Origin: Pseudomonas sp. KBW05
GTDB taxonomy: Bacteria; Pseudomonadota; Gammaproteobacteria; Pseudomonadales; Pseudomonadaceae
Reading direction: 5' to 3'
Length of the DNA stretch: 64,000 bases
NCBI RefSeq assembly: GCF_003852405.1
Contig: NZ_QAJM01000002.1
Location: 167,109-231,108 of the forward strand
Position numbers and translations under genes: made by a program. Below the pieces are notes generated by a model, which saw only the letters and a list, made by a program, of their open reading frames with translations, was not told where the DNA came from and did not search any database. Shown here in pieces: positions 41,863 to 51,024 of the stretch (positions are counted from its first letter, which is position 1; every line of letters begins with the position of its first letter).

Positions 41863-44800
41863 TACGCCTCCCCAGGGCGCCCCCACGCTCCTTCCCGTTC
41901 CCGCCAATTCGACCTTCGAGCAATGGTGGAACCAACTGGGGCAAGCGTTTCAGTCCCCTGACGTCCAGCAGTGGATACAAGACAGAGGCATAACCCCCAG
42001 CTCGATAAGCCTCAACCCAACCTCAGGCCAGATCCAGTTCACGATTAAAACAGAGCCTGGGCAACGGGTGCATACCGTGGGCCTCGACGACCCGGGCTGG
42101 GCAGCCGTCAGCGGTCCGATCCTGGATGCTGGCCGTATCATCGTGGCCAACGGCACCGCCACAACGTTTTCCCCACCGTTGTCAGCCACTGCCAATAACG
42201 CTCCGTTAGCGCTGATGAAGCATTTTTTCAAGGCAACGGCAGTCTTTTCGCCGTTGCACAACAACCGCAATGAGGAGCGGCTGGCGGAACATCGGGCGCA
42301 ACTGGCCGATATCCGCAATCGCTACCAGGCGGCTTTCGATTTGCGGCACCTTGCAGACTTCGTCAGGGAAGGCACCCGGGATGAAACGGAGATAGCCGAC
42401 GAGTTGAGCGCTCGTGTTGTCTATGTCGACAGTTCAGGTACTTACACACCGGCGAACACCGGCAATCATAACAGCGTGAGTTTGAAGCAATTTATTGAGG
42501 ACCAGGGCTGGACCATCCCCACCACCCTCGATCAATTGGACAATCTCGTCAACGCGCTGCTGACCCCTTTCCCCCAAGCACCCGTCAACGGCAACTACGG
42601 CGGCGCGCGCGCCTGGCCTGTGCCGCTGGATACCGAGAGTGCGCAACAATTGAGCGCCCATATCCTGCAGGGCAAGATCGGCGAGATTGACCTCCATCCC
42701 GCCACGAGCGTGTTGGAATATTTGCTCGATGGCGAACAAGCGCTTCCTTCACACACCACTGATCCCAGGCGCCTGATCGATCGTCTGATCGCGTCACCCA
42801 AAGGCCAGGCATTAGGCCAGGCGATTCAGGCGCAGTTCGAGGCGCGTTCGGTCAAGGGCAATGCCAACGACTGGTTGCTGGCCGCACTGACACTGGACCC
42901 GTCCGCACCGGCAGAGGCCGCTCGGGCAACCGGGTCAACCGTTATCGCGGGTTATACGTTGTTAGCCCCACAGAATGCAGGCAAGAGCACCACGACGGTA
43001 TTGGGTGAATTGACGGCCGAGCTGGCCAAGGCTGGCAAGGGTTCGTCGCCTGAGCAGGCCGCGATTCAAGCCACACTGATGTTGGCCAGCCGGGCACCGG
43101 AGTTTCTGGTCAAGGACATTCCGCAGGATCTGGTGGTAGGCACCCACAGCTGGGTCAGCTTTACCACCGCTGTCGCCCGTATCGAAGCACTGGCCCCGGG
43201 GGCGACAGCGACAATGAGCTACGCCCAAGTGATGCTCCGGGCGAGCATTGCGCCGATCTCCGAGGAGGAGCAGCGCATTGAGTTTGTCGCCCAGGGTGCA
43301 GCGATCAACGAGTGGGCCGTCGCCAATGGCATGCCGTATCCGACCAACAAAGCCGCATTGACACGCGCGCGTGAGGCGTTCTCAGCACAAGTCAACGAAC
43401 TCAAGAAGGCGTCTGAGGCCTCCATGGTAGAGATGCCGACCGCCAAGGACATGGCACTGGAGCAGCTGAAACAGGCCCTGCCAGATACAGACCCGAAGCT
43501 ATTCGAAGAAAAGTGCATCAGCGTTCAACCGTCCAACCGACATTTTCCAGGGCCCTATTCGATACTGGATTTGTACATCGATGGCCGGGGGATTCCGAAG
43601 GCACCTGATTCTGCGGACAACTGGGGGGAAACGGGCAGAAGCCTGGTGCGGCATTTCACATCTGGCGCGGTGAACTCACCCGAGGACGGCAGACCGGGTG
43701 CCTGGGTTTCGTCTTCGGCGGCATTGGACATCAACGCTGTCATGCCAAAGCTTGAACAATTGCCGCCGCTGTTCGAGGCATTCAATACGGCGTTTTCGGC
43801 TTATTCGGGTGCGATCAAGACGGCAACTGCCGCGCACATAAAGCACATGGTATCGAAACTGCCCCTGGCAGATCGTCAGAACTTCGAGTTCGGCAAAATC
43901 ACAATCGCCAAGGAAGTCCATTATGAATGGGGCGGTGTACGCAAAGAAACTCCCGAAGGTTGCCTGCAAATCAAGATCAAGCGCGATGGGAAGGTCCACA
44001 ACTATCAACTGGACCGCCTGAGCGGAACCATCACCCAACGTCCAGACCTGGGCGACTTCAAGACCGGGGAGCCTTATTACAAGGAAGGACGGCCCTTAAA
44101 CGAATTCAAGGTCATCACCCCCGAGGGCCAATACCCGGACGGGCTGACCGAAGAGTCCAAAGGCGCGACCGGTCACCCTGACAGCTTCACCAGCGCGAGA
44201 ATCGCCTACCTTGCAGATGCCATCCTCCACGACATGGACCTGCCCGGGGTGAAAAAATGGGCCAAGGGTCAAACCACCTTTGATACCGAAGTACCAACCC
44301 ATGAAAAAGCGGCGGAATTTGCCCTCAACCTCATTCCATTCCGATCGGCGATCGTCAACTTCCAAAAGGGTAACGTCGCCCAGGGGTTGGGGGACTTGTC
44401 ATGGGATATATTCGGCTTCCTCGTTGGCTTCGGCGCCGGGCTCAAAGGCGCGAAAGCGGTAGCCACCGGGGCTTCCGCGCTCGCCAGGATCGGGCATACG
44501 CTCAAGATTGTCGGGCGCGCCGGGCTGGGCGCGCTCAATCCAGTGAGCGGGCTGGATGATCTGGCGCGTGGCGCGCTAGGAGCCACGTCAGGCGTATTCA
44601 AGGCGGGGTACAGGGGCGTCAACCACCTGAGGAGCTACCGCAGCGGCGACCTGCTCAAGTTGGCCAAACAACCGGACATCGCCGAAGGCACCTACAAGGC
44701 AATCAACACCACGGTTGAAAGCAAAGCCCTGGCCAAATTCGATGAGGCGGCAGGCAAGTGGTACGCCGTGGACCCACGCACCCAGCAAGCCTATGGCAAA

Positions 44801-46606
44801 GCGCTGGACAACTTCGTCGCTGACGGCCCGGGTGCCGCCGCTTCCGACAGTTTGCGAGCGATTGGCAGTGCTGATGGGGTGCTGGGCGCCAGCCAGCGAC
44901 ACGGCCTGGCCGCCAGTGGCAAGTTCAAGGATGGGCAAAAAACGCTGGAAGACACCGCCGTCATGTTCGAGGGCAACTGGCACCGTTACGACGCGATCAA
45001 GAAACAACCCTACGGCTCGCCCCTGAAAGACTTCACGCCTAGCCGGATTGCCGCCGGCGGCGAGGTCCGGCCCCTGGACACGACCCTGCTGGGGTATGAA
45101 GCCAAATACATTGTCCCAGATGAACTCGCGACCAAGGGTTTGCAAGGCAACGTGTATGTGGGTCGCAGCCAGAAGGAATATGTCAAGATCGATGGCGTGC
45201 TGTACGAGTCGCGGCTCAAGGACGGCCAGCGCATCATCCGACACCCCAAGGGCACGGGCCCCGATATTCCGGTCAGGGACCTGGGTACTGCGGGATGGGA
45301 GCCCTCAAGCCGGTCCGCTCGCCTGCTCGGTGGTGCAAGCGACTCCACCTCGCGCTGGAAACTGGGGGACCATACCTATGTGGTGCCGATGGACGGCATC
45401 AAGGCGGTGGAAAACTCGACGACTCCCTTCAAGCTCAACTACAAGGGCGTGGATCATAAGGTCATCTTCGACAGTGTGGCGGGGGCCTGGAAAGAGGCCA
45501 ATCTTTCAACCGGGATCGACGTGTTCAACCACCAGTACTTCTGGCGAACCGACAAAGGCAAATGGGTACGAGGGCCGTTCAGCGATTTCCTGAAAGCCAA
45601 AAAAAAGGACGCGCATCACTATGCGTTTGTTGATGTCATGCCGGCGTCAACTGTGAAAATCCCGAGTGATGCCAAACCGATCCCCAAGAACCTTCACTAT
45701 TTTTGGGCGGGTCAGGACATACCTGCCAACCTGGCTGACAACATCGCCCAAAATGCTGCCCAGGCCCCCGGATACACCTCCATCCTGCACGTGGATGCCG
45801 ACACCCCGGCCCTCTTTCAACAGATAAAGCAGAAACTGGAAAGCAAGGTCCAAGGCCTTGAGGTGAAGAACCTTCACGAAGATGACGTCTTCAAACAATT
45901 GAAAAACGACGAGATGTACGATTACTTCCGACAAGGGCAAGGGAAAAACCTGGCCGCGGCTTCAGATGTTGCGCGCTACCCCATTACCAATAAATACGGA
46001 GGGTTCTATCTCGATACCGATGATGTCATTCAGACAAAAGTCAGCACCGAGGTGGTGAATGCGGGCGCCAATGATGTGCTGCTCAACAGGCCGGTTGGTC
46101 ATGTCCTCAGCAACTACAAGCCCTTCTACAACACCAGCAATTTTGGCACCCAGGCAAACAACCCGGTGATTACCGACATGATCACCGAGATGAAAAAGCG
46201 TTTCGCTGCCAACAAAGCCTATTTCATGGCCAACCGGCCCACTGTGGCCAGGGACGCCAACGGTGTCGTGCAGTACACCCCTGAGTTCAAGGCCTATGAA
46301 AGCAAGATTTTCGAAACAGTCGGCCCGACGCTGTTCAACGACAACCTCAAGCTCAAGCGTCCTGACATGTACGACTTGGGCTTTGACGGGGCGGCCAGGG
46401 AGAACAAGGTGGTCCGGGGCAGACTCGAACCGCAGGGTTCGATAGTCAACATTGAAAACGATGTTCGCCAGTCCTTTCTGCGAAGCGGCATCGTCCCACC
46501 TGACACACTGGGGAAGCAGATTAAACAACTGAAGGAGCACTACTTCCCGCTTCAGCACCGGTTCAACGTCAAGATCGGCGCCGAGCACTCCTGGATCGAT
46601 TCCTGA
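41756..46606 (+). CDS. Large toxin-like protein with C-terminal TcdA/TcdB-type glycosyltransferase domain
   Basis: 1616 residues. The C-terminal domain (about 1300-1600) starts IPKNLHYFWAGQDIPANL and has SDVARYPITNKYGGFYLDTDDV with the DXD-type metal site near residue 1419, the layout of clostridial large-toxin glucosyltransferases. A hydrophobic segment near 880-940 (FGFLVGFGAGLKGAKAVATGASALARIG) could insert into membranes. The N-terminal ~850 residues resemble Pseudomonas dermonecrotic-type toxins only in general style. No signal peptide, Rhs/YD repeats or RTX repeats, so the export route is unclear. The start may be ATG 41756 or 41774. A sugar acceptor, probably a host protein, is inferred only. 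Confidence 0.8.
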   Translation: MTSDATMIHPSRATSNHPFPSDKLQVHAAPQRRAADTPPQGAPTLLPVPANSTFEQWWNQLGQAFQSPDVQQWIQDRGITPSSISLNPTSGQIQFTIKTEPGQRVHTVGLDDPGWAAVSGPILDAGRIIVANGTATTFSPPLSATANNAPLALMKHFFKATAVFSPLHNNRNEERLAEHRAQLADIRNRYQAAFDLRHLADFVREGTRDETEIADELSARVVYVDSSGTYTPANTGNHNSVSLKQFIEDQGWTIPTTLDQLDNLVNALLTPFPQAPVNGNYGGARAWPVPLDTESAQQLSAHILQGKIGEIDLHPATSVLEYLLDGEQALPSHTTDPRRLIDRLIASPKGQALGQAIQAQFEARSVKGNANDWLLAALTLDPSAPAEAARATGSTVIAGYTLLAPQNAGKSTTTVLGELTAELAKAGKGSSPEQAAIQATLMLASRAPEFLVKDIPQDLVVGTHSWVSFTTAVARIEALAPGATATMSYAQVMLRASIAPISEEEQRIEFVAQGAAINEWAVANGMPYPTNKAALTRAREAFSAQVNELKKASEASMVEMPTAKDMALEQLKQALPDTDPKLFEEKCISVQPSNRHFPGPYSILDLYIDGRGIPKAPDSADNWGETGRSLVRHFTSGAVNSPEDGRPGAWVSSSAALDINAVMPKLEQLPPLFEAFNTAFSAYSGAIKTATAAHIKHMVSKLPLADRQNFEFGKITIAKEVHYEWGGVRKETPEGCLQIKIKRDGKVHNYQLDRLSGTITQRPDLGDFKTGEPYYKEGRPLNEFKVITPEGQYPDGLTEESKGATGHPDSFTSARIAYLADAILHDMDLPGVKKWAKGQTTFDTEVPTHEKAAEFALNLIPFRSAIVNFQKGNVAQGLGDLSWDIFGFLVGFGAGLKGAKAVATGASALARIGHTLKIVGRAGLGALNPVSGLDDLARGALGATSGVFKAGYRGVNHLRSYRSGDLLKLAKQPDIAEGTYKAINTTVESKALAKFDEAAGKWYAVDPRTQQAYGKALDNFVADGPGAAASDSLRAIGSADGVLGASQRHGLAASGKFKDGQKTLEDTAVMFEGNWHRYDAIKKQPYGSPLKDFTPSRIAAGGEVRPLDTTLLGYEAKYIVPDELATKGLQGNVYVGRSQKEYVKIDGVLYESRLKDGQRIIRHPKGTGPDIPVRDLGTAGWEPSSRSARLLGGASDSTSRWKLGDHTYVVPMDGIKAVENSTTPFKLNYKGVDHKVIFDSVAGAWKEANLSTGIDVFNHQYFWRTDKGKWVRGPFSDFLKAKKKDAHHYAFVDVMPASTVKIPSDAKPIPKNLHYFWAGQDIPANLADNIAQNAAQAPGYTSILHVDADTPALFQQIKQKLESKVQGLEVKNLHEDDVFKQLKNDEMYDYFRQGQGKNLAAASDVARYPITNKYGGFYLDTDDVIQTKVSTEVVNAGANDVLLNRPVGHVLSNYKPFYNTSNFGTQANNPVITDMITEMKKRFAANKAYFMANRPTVARDANGVVQYTPEFKAYESKIFETVGPTLFNDNLKLKRPDMYDLGFDGAARENKVVRGRLEPQGSIVNIENDVRQSFLRSGIVPPDTLGKQIKQLKEHYFPLQHRFNVKIGAEHSWIDS

Positions 46607-46719
46607 TCCGGCCCGCCATCCTTGAGCGGCACCTGCGCATCATCCATCAATGATCCCGGGTCTTCGTTACCCGGGTCGTTGAGCTCCTCGTCCAGTTCGT
46701 TCTCACGTTCATCTGACAT
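46552..46719 (-). CDS. Small acidic protein, 55 residues
   Basis: ATG with AGAGG 8 bases upstream. The product is very acidic (MSDERENELDEELNDPGNED...) with a less acidic tail. It begins 11 bases after the stop of the two-helix membrane protein gene, so the pair is probably one operon. Its last 55 bases overlap the 3' end of the convergent toxin gene. Function unknown; no motif recognised. Confidence 0.6.
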   Translation of the reverse strand: MSDERENELDEELNDPGNEDPGSLMDDAQVPLKDGGPDQESIQECSAPILTLNRC

Positions 46720-46730
46720 GACCTGTACCT

Positions 46731-47345
46731 CTATGAACCCGGGTTATCCACCTGGATATAAAACGCATACGCCCCCAGCAACAGCCAGAACACCATGAAT
46801 AACCACGGCGCACGCATAGAGAATAGCAGCGACTTGCGATAGCCCTTGTGGGACGACTCGGTCTCGCAAAACAGCGGCGAATCGTCATACGCCAGGCCCA
46901 TCACCGGTTCGCTGCGCAGCAATTCGCTTTGCTTGTAGTGCCAGTGGTCGATGATCTCGTAGGCGGCACGGATCCCCGGCCAGGCGTTCAGCGAGCTGAG
47001 GATACCGAGCAGTACCAGGAGCACCGGCACCACCAAGGTGAACAACTTGCCCCACTCGGGGTTGAGGTTGCCCATGCCCGAGACGAAGGCGATGACCAGA
47101 AAGGATTGCGCGGTGAGGTAGGCATCGGTGCGGTTGGCCAGGATCGTCGTTTCGTATTGGATCTCGCGCCGGTAGAAGTCCAGGCGGTCCTTGGGCGAGC
47201 CGAAGATCTTGGCGTTGTGTTCACTGTGGTCGGTCAGGGCCGTTTCCGGCGACTGAGGCGAGATGATTCTGGGCACGGCGGTGCTCCAAGAAGATTCGAG
47301 AGACGTTAGAAGAACCGCACTGGCCCGAAGTTCAAGTTCGTTCAT
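46731..47345 (-). CDS. Two-helix membrane protein of unknown function
   Basis: 204 residues from the ATG at 47345. The open frame extends upstream into a REPIN, which is not coding. A cytoplasmic helical segment (SPKDRLDFYRREIQYETTILANRTDAYLTAQ) runs into TM1 (about 88-130, with the GKLFTLVVPVLLVLLGILSSL stretch). A loop rich in charged residues then leads to the C-terminal TM (APWLFMVFWLLLGAYAFYI). The layout recalls SLATT-like membrane effectors, but I do not recognise a family. Operon with the small acidic protein. Confidence 0.7.
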   Translation of the reverse strand: MNELELRASAVLLTSLESSWSTAVPRIISPQSPETALTDHSEHNAKIFGSPKDRLDFYRREIQYETTILANRTDAYLTAQSFLVIAFVSGMGNLNPEWGKLFTLVVPVLLVLLGILSSLNAWPGIRAAYEIIDHWHYKQSELLRSEPVMGLAYDDSPLFCETESSHKGYRKSLLFSMRAPWLFMVFWLLLGAYAFYIQVDNPGS

Positions 47346-47376
47346 GCACCAATCCAAGGCAACCCACGCACCTAAC

Positions 47377-47470
47377 TGTGGCGAGGGAGCTTGCTCCCGC
47401 TGGAGTGCGCAGCGCTCCCAGGATTTTGGGGCCGCTACGCAGCCCAGCGGGAGCAAGCTCCCTCGCCACA
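47377..47470. repeat. REPIN of a third subtype (tgtggcgagggagcttgctcccgc)
   Basis: tgtggcgagggagcttgctc at 47377 is inverted as gagcaagctccctcgccaca ending at 47470. Each arm also contains its own gggagc/gctccc hairpin. It lies between divergent genes, just upstream of the two-helix protein. Confidence 0.9.
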
Positions 47471-47696
47471 GCAAGCCCACTCACCACAGGGGCGTTGGGG
47501 GTTTCGGCACAGGCATTGCTTTATCCATTCATCTGCCCGGATACAGGAGCATTGGTTACCCCCCGACCCAGAGCCGACCCCATCAGAAAGTAAGGACCAG
47601 GCCCAGTGGCACCCTTAGCCACGGGCTCATAAAAACATGCGTTTTTCAAAGCGGCAGTGCCACCCAAGCGTCCCTCGGCACTGACAAGGTACTGGA

Positions 47697-49106
47697 ATGG
47701 CTCGATCTTTCTTCGATGAAATGAATGACGCAAACGGCGTGTGCCGTGCGCATTATCAGGAATTCTCCCGCTGGCTGGCCAATACGCCACCGGAACTGCT
47801 GGCCCAGCGTCGCCGCGAAGCCGACTTGCTGTTTCACCGCGCCGGGATCACCTTCACCCTGTATGGCGACGAGCAGGACACCGAGCGCCTGATCCCCTTC
47901 GACATCATCCCGCGCAGCATCCCCGCCAGCGAATGGAGCGTGATTGAACGCGGCTGCATCCAGCGCGTCAGCGCCCTGAACATGTTCCTCGCCGACATCT
48001 ACCACGACCAGCGCATTATCAAGGCCGGGATCATTCCCGCCGACCAGGTGCTGGGCAACGAGGGTTACCAGAAGGCCATGGTCGGCCTCGACCTGCACCG
48101 CGACATCTACTCGCATATCTCGGGTGTCGACCTGGTGCGCGATGGCGACGGCACCTACTACGTGCTCGAAGACAATCTGCGCACCCCCAGCGGCGTGAGC
48201 TACATGCTCGAAGACCGCAAAATGATGATGCGCCTGTTCCCCGAAGTGTTTGCCAAGCAACGCATAGCGCCGGTGGACCATTACCCCAACCTGCTGCTCA
48301 AGACCCTGAAAAGCTCCAGCCGCCTGGACAACCCCAACGTCGTGGTGCTCACCCCTGGCCGCTTCAACAGCGCGTTCTTTGAACATGCGTTTCTGGCCAG
48401 GGAAATGGGTGTGGAGCTGGTGGAAGGTGCCGACCTGTTCGTGCACGACCTCAAGGTGTTCATGCGCACCACCGATGGCCCCAAGGCCGTGGACGTGATC
48501 TACCGGCGCATCGACGACGCGTTCCTCGACCCGCAAGCGTTCAACCCCGAATCGATGCTCGGCGTGCCCGGCCTGGTCGCCGCCTACTGCGCGGGCAACG
48601 TGGTGCTGGCCAATGCCATCGGCACCGGTGTGGCCGACGACAAGTCGATCTACCCCTATGTGCCGGAAATGATCCGCTTCTACCTCGACGAAGAACCGGT
48701 GTTGCAGAACGTACCGACCTTCCAGTGCCGCAAGCCCGATGAGCTGTCCCACGTACTGGCGCACCTGCCGGAACTGGTGGTCAAGGAAACCCAGGGCTCC
48801 GGTGGCTACGGCATGCTGGTGGGCCCGGCATCCAGCGCGGCCGAGATCGAGGACTTCCGCCAACGCATCAAGGCCCGCCCCCATGCCTATATCGCCCAAC
48901 CCACGTTGAGCCTGTCCACCTGCCCGACCTTTGTCGAAAACGGCATCGCCCCCCGGCACATCGACCTGCGGCCGTTCGTGCTGTCGGGCAAGGAAACCCG
49001 CCTGGTGCCCGGTGGCCTCACGCGCGTGGCCTTGCGTGAAGGCTCGCTGATCGTCAACTCGTCGCAAGGCGGCGGAACCAAGGACACCTGGGTGGTGGAG
49101 GGCTGA
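47697..49106 (+). CDS. Circularly permuted type 2 ATP-grasp protein
   Basis: 469 residues. Characteristic segments are FDEMNDANGVCRAHYQEF, DLVRDGDGTYYVLEDNLRTPSGVSYMLEDR, VYRRIDD-type DVIYRRIDDAFLDP, VVKETQGSGGYGML and DLRPFVLSGKE. It belongs to the predicted peptide/amide-ligase group paired with alpha-E proteins. The substrate is unknown. Followed after 2 bases by the alpha-E gene, so the two are co-translated. ATG with AAGG upstream. Confidence 0.9.
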   Translation: MARSFFDEMNDANGVCRAHYQEFSRWLANTPPELLAQRRREADLLFHRAGITFTLYGDEQDTERLIPFDIIPRSIPASEWSVIERGCIQRVSALNMFLADIYHDQRIIKAGIIPADQVLGNEGYQKAMVGLDLHRDIYSHISGVDLVRDGDGTYYVLEDNLRTPSGVSYMLEDRKMMMRLFPEVFAKQRIAPVDHYPNLLLKTLKSSSRLDNPNVVVLTPGRFNSAFFEHAFLAREMGVELVEGADLFVHDLKVFMRTTDGPKAVDVIYRRIDDAFLDPQAFNPESMLGVPGLVAAYCAGNVVLANAIGTGVADDKSIYPYVPEMIRFYLDEEPVLQNVPTFQCRKPDELSHVLAHLPELVVKETQGSGGYGMLVGPASSAAEIEDFRQRIKARPHAYIAQPTLSLSTCPTFVENGIAPRHIDLRPFVLSGKETRLVPGGLTRVALREGSLIVNSSQGGGTKDTWVVEG

Positions 49107-49108
49107 TT

Positions 49109-50059
49109 ATGTTGAGTAGAACCGCCGCAGATCTGTACTGGATGTCCCGCTACCTGGAGCGCGCCGAGAACCTGGCGCGCATGCTGGAAGTCAGTTATTC
49201 GCTGTCGCTGATGCCCCAATCCGGGCGCAGCGATGGCCTGGATGAACTGGCGATGTCGCTGCTCAGCAGCGGAACCCTCGACAGCTACCTGGAACGCCAT
49301 AAGGAACTGGACGCCGAGCGCATGCTGCACTTCTTCGCCCTCGACGAAGAAAACCCGGCGAGCATCTACAACTGCCTGCGCGCCGCTCGCGGCAATGCGC
49401 ATGCGGTACGCGGGCGCATCACCGCGGACATGTGGGAAAACCTCAACGCCACCTGGCTGGAAATGCGCAGCATCGCCGCCGGTGGCCTGGCGCGGCATGG
49501 CATCAGCCACTTCTGTGATTGGGTCAAGCAGCGCTCGCACCTGTTCCGTGGCGCCACGTCGGGGACGATCATGCGCAACGACGCCTACCGGTTTATCCGC
49601 CTGGGTACCTTTGTCGAACGCGCCGACAACACTTTGCGCCTGCTGGATGCGCGCTACGAGATGTTTGGCGAAGAGTCGGAGGAAGTCAGCGACGTCTCGG
49701 CGCGCGGCTATTACCAGTGGAGCGCCCTGCTCCGCGCGTTGTCGTCGTTTGAGGCGTACACCGAGCTGTACCCGAATGCGCTGAATGCGCGCTCCGTGTC
49801 CGAGCTGCTGTTACTGCGCAGCGACGTGCCGCGCTCCTTGCATGCGTGTATCGAGGAATTGAGCCACATCCTCGCCGACTTGCCCGGCAGTTACGGGCGC
49901 ACGGCGCAGCGTTTGGCAGCAGAGTTCGAAGCGCGGCTGAGGTATACGGGGATTGATGAAATTCTGGAAGACGGCCTGCACAGCCGCCTGACGGACTTTA
50001 TCGACACCGTGCGCGAGCTGGCACGGGCGATACACAGCTCTTACCTGGAAGTGGTCTAA
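49109..50059 (+). CDS. Alpha-E domain protein
   Basis: 316 residues, all-helical. The family start MLSRTAADLYWMSRYLERAENLARML is clear, followed by ARGNAHAVRGRITADMWENLNATW and RFIRLGTFVERADNTLRLLDARYEM. It acts as the partner of the ATP-grasp protein in an uncharacterised peptide-modification pathway. The transglutaminase-like gene that often completes this cluster is not present downstream; a REPIN and a convergent msrA follow. Confidence 0.9.
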   Translation: MLSRTAADLYWMSRYLERAENLARMLEVSYSLSLMPQSGRSDGLDELAMSLLSSGTLDSYLERHKELDAERMLHFFALDEENPASIYNCLRAARGNAHAVRGRITADMWENLNATWLEMRSIAAGGLARHGISHFCDWVKQRSHLFRGATSGTIMRNDAYRFIRLGTFVERADNTLRLLDARYEMFGEESEEVSDVSARGYYQWSALLRALSSFEAYTELYPNALNARSVSELLLLRSDVPRSLHACIEELSHILADLPGSYGRTAQRLAAEFEARLRYTGIDEILEDGLHSRLTDFIDTVRELARAIHSSYLEVV

Positions 50060-50069
50060 GGAACAAAAT

Positions 50070-50173
50070 GTGGGAGCGGGCTTGTGTGGGAGCGGGCTTG
50101 CTCGCGAATGCGGTGGGTCAGTACCAGATGAGCCGACTGACACACTGCATTCGCGAGCAAGCCCGCTCCCACA
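50070..50173. repeat. REPIN with a tandem left half
   Basis: gtgggagcgggcttgtgtgg, then gagcgggcttgctcgcgaat, inverted as attcgcgagcaagcccgctc to 50173. Between convergent genes; nearly the same structure as at 33131. Confidence 0.9.
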
Positions 50174-50188
50174 TGGGTTTTGCGGTGT

Positions 50189-50881
50189 TTATTGAGTTTT
50201 TACCAAGGTCGGCTCCGCGCTGTACTGCTCAGGAAACAGCTTTTTCAACTGCACCACCTTCGGCAAATCATTGATCACGATGTACGGGTAAGACGGATTC
50301 TCGGTGAGAAAGTCCTGATGGTAGGCCTCCGCCGGATAGAACGGCTTGCCCATCTCGATCCGAGTCACGATCGGCTTGTCGAAGGACTTCGCAGCATCCA
50401 GTTGCGCGATATACGCCTGAGCAACTTTCTGCTGCTCGGCATTCTGCGCAAAGATCGCCGAACGGTACTGCGTGCCGGTATCCGGGCCCTGGCGGTTCAG
50501 TTCCGTGGGGTTGTGGGCCACCGAAAAGTAGATCTGCAACAGCTTGCCGTAGCTGACTTTGCTCGGGTCATAGGTGACGGAAACCGCCTCGGCATGGCCG
50601 GTATCGCCCGCGCTGACAGACTCATACTGCGCCGTGCTCGCCGCGCCGCCGTCATAGCCGGAGACTGCGTTTTTGACGCCCTGCACATGCTGGAAAACGC
50701 CTTGTACGCCCCAGAAGCAGCCGCCCGCGAACACGGCGGTTTGCAGGTTGGCCGAGGCTGGCAGGTCCAGGGCGGGTGGTGCGATGACGACGGCATCGTC
50801 GGAAGAACCAAAGGAAAAGGCCTGGGCTTGGCCGATAAAGGCAACCAAGGCCAGTGCAGGTAGTAATCTGAGAACTTTCAT
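50189..50881 (-). CDS. msrA: Peptide methionine-S-sulfoxide reductase MsrA (exported)
   Basis: 230 residues. Signal peptide (LLPALALVAFIGQAQAF), then the MsrA domain with catalytic Cys in AGGCFWGVQGVFQHV, the GHAEAV segment and TQYRSAIF. It reduces the S epimer of methionine sulfoxide in periplasmic proteins. ATG at 50881 with GGAG 8 bases upstream. Same direction as the DsbD/TlpA-like and msrB genes, with a REPIN between. Confidence 0.9.
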   Translation of the reverse strand: MKVLRLLPALALVAFIGQAQAFSFGSSDDAVVIAPPALDLPASANLQTAVFAGGCFWGVQGVFQHVQGVKNAVSGYDGGAASTAQYESVSAGDTGHAEAVSVTYDPSKVSYGKLLQIYFSVAHNPTELNRQGPDTGTQYRSAIFAQNAEQQKVAQAYIAQLDAAKSFDKPIVTRIEMGKPFYPAEAYHQDFLTENPSYPYIVINDLPKVVQLKKLFPEQYSAEPTLVKTQ

Positions 50882-50908
50882 AAATCTCACTCCAGAACAC
50901 GGTCAACT

Positions 50909-50995
50909 GTGGGAGCGGGCTTGCTCGCGAATGCGGTGGGTCAGTCAGCATTTCAGTGGCTGACACACTGCATTCGCGAGCAAGCCCGCTCCCAC
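50909..50995. repeat. REPIN within the msr cluster
   Basis: gtgggagcgggcttgctcgc at 50909, inverted as gcgagcaagcccgctcccac ending at 50995. It lies between two co-oriented genes (DsbD-like and msrA), where it could modulate mRNA stability. Confidence 0.9.
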
Positions 50996-51024
50996 ATTGA
51001 TTGGGTTGTCAGTTCATAAATCGG

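Noticed and set aside
47346-47480. Upstream extension of the two-helix membrane protein
   Set aside because: The frame runs through a REPIN, which is not coding; the ATG at 47345 is the first plausible start.
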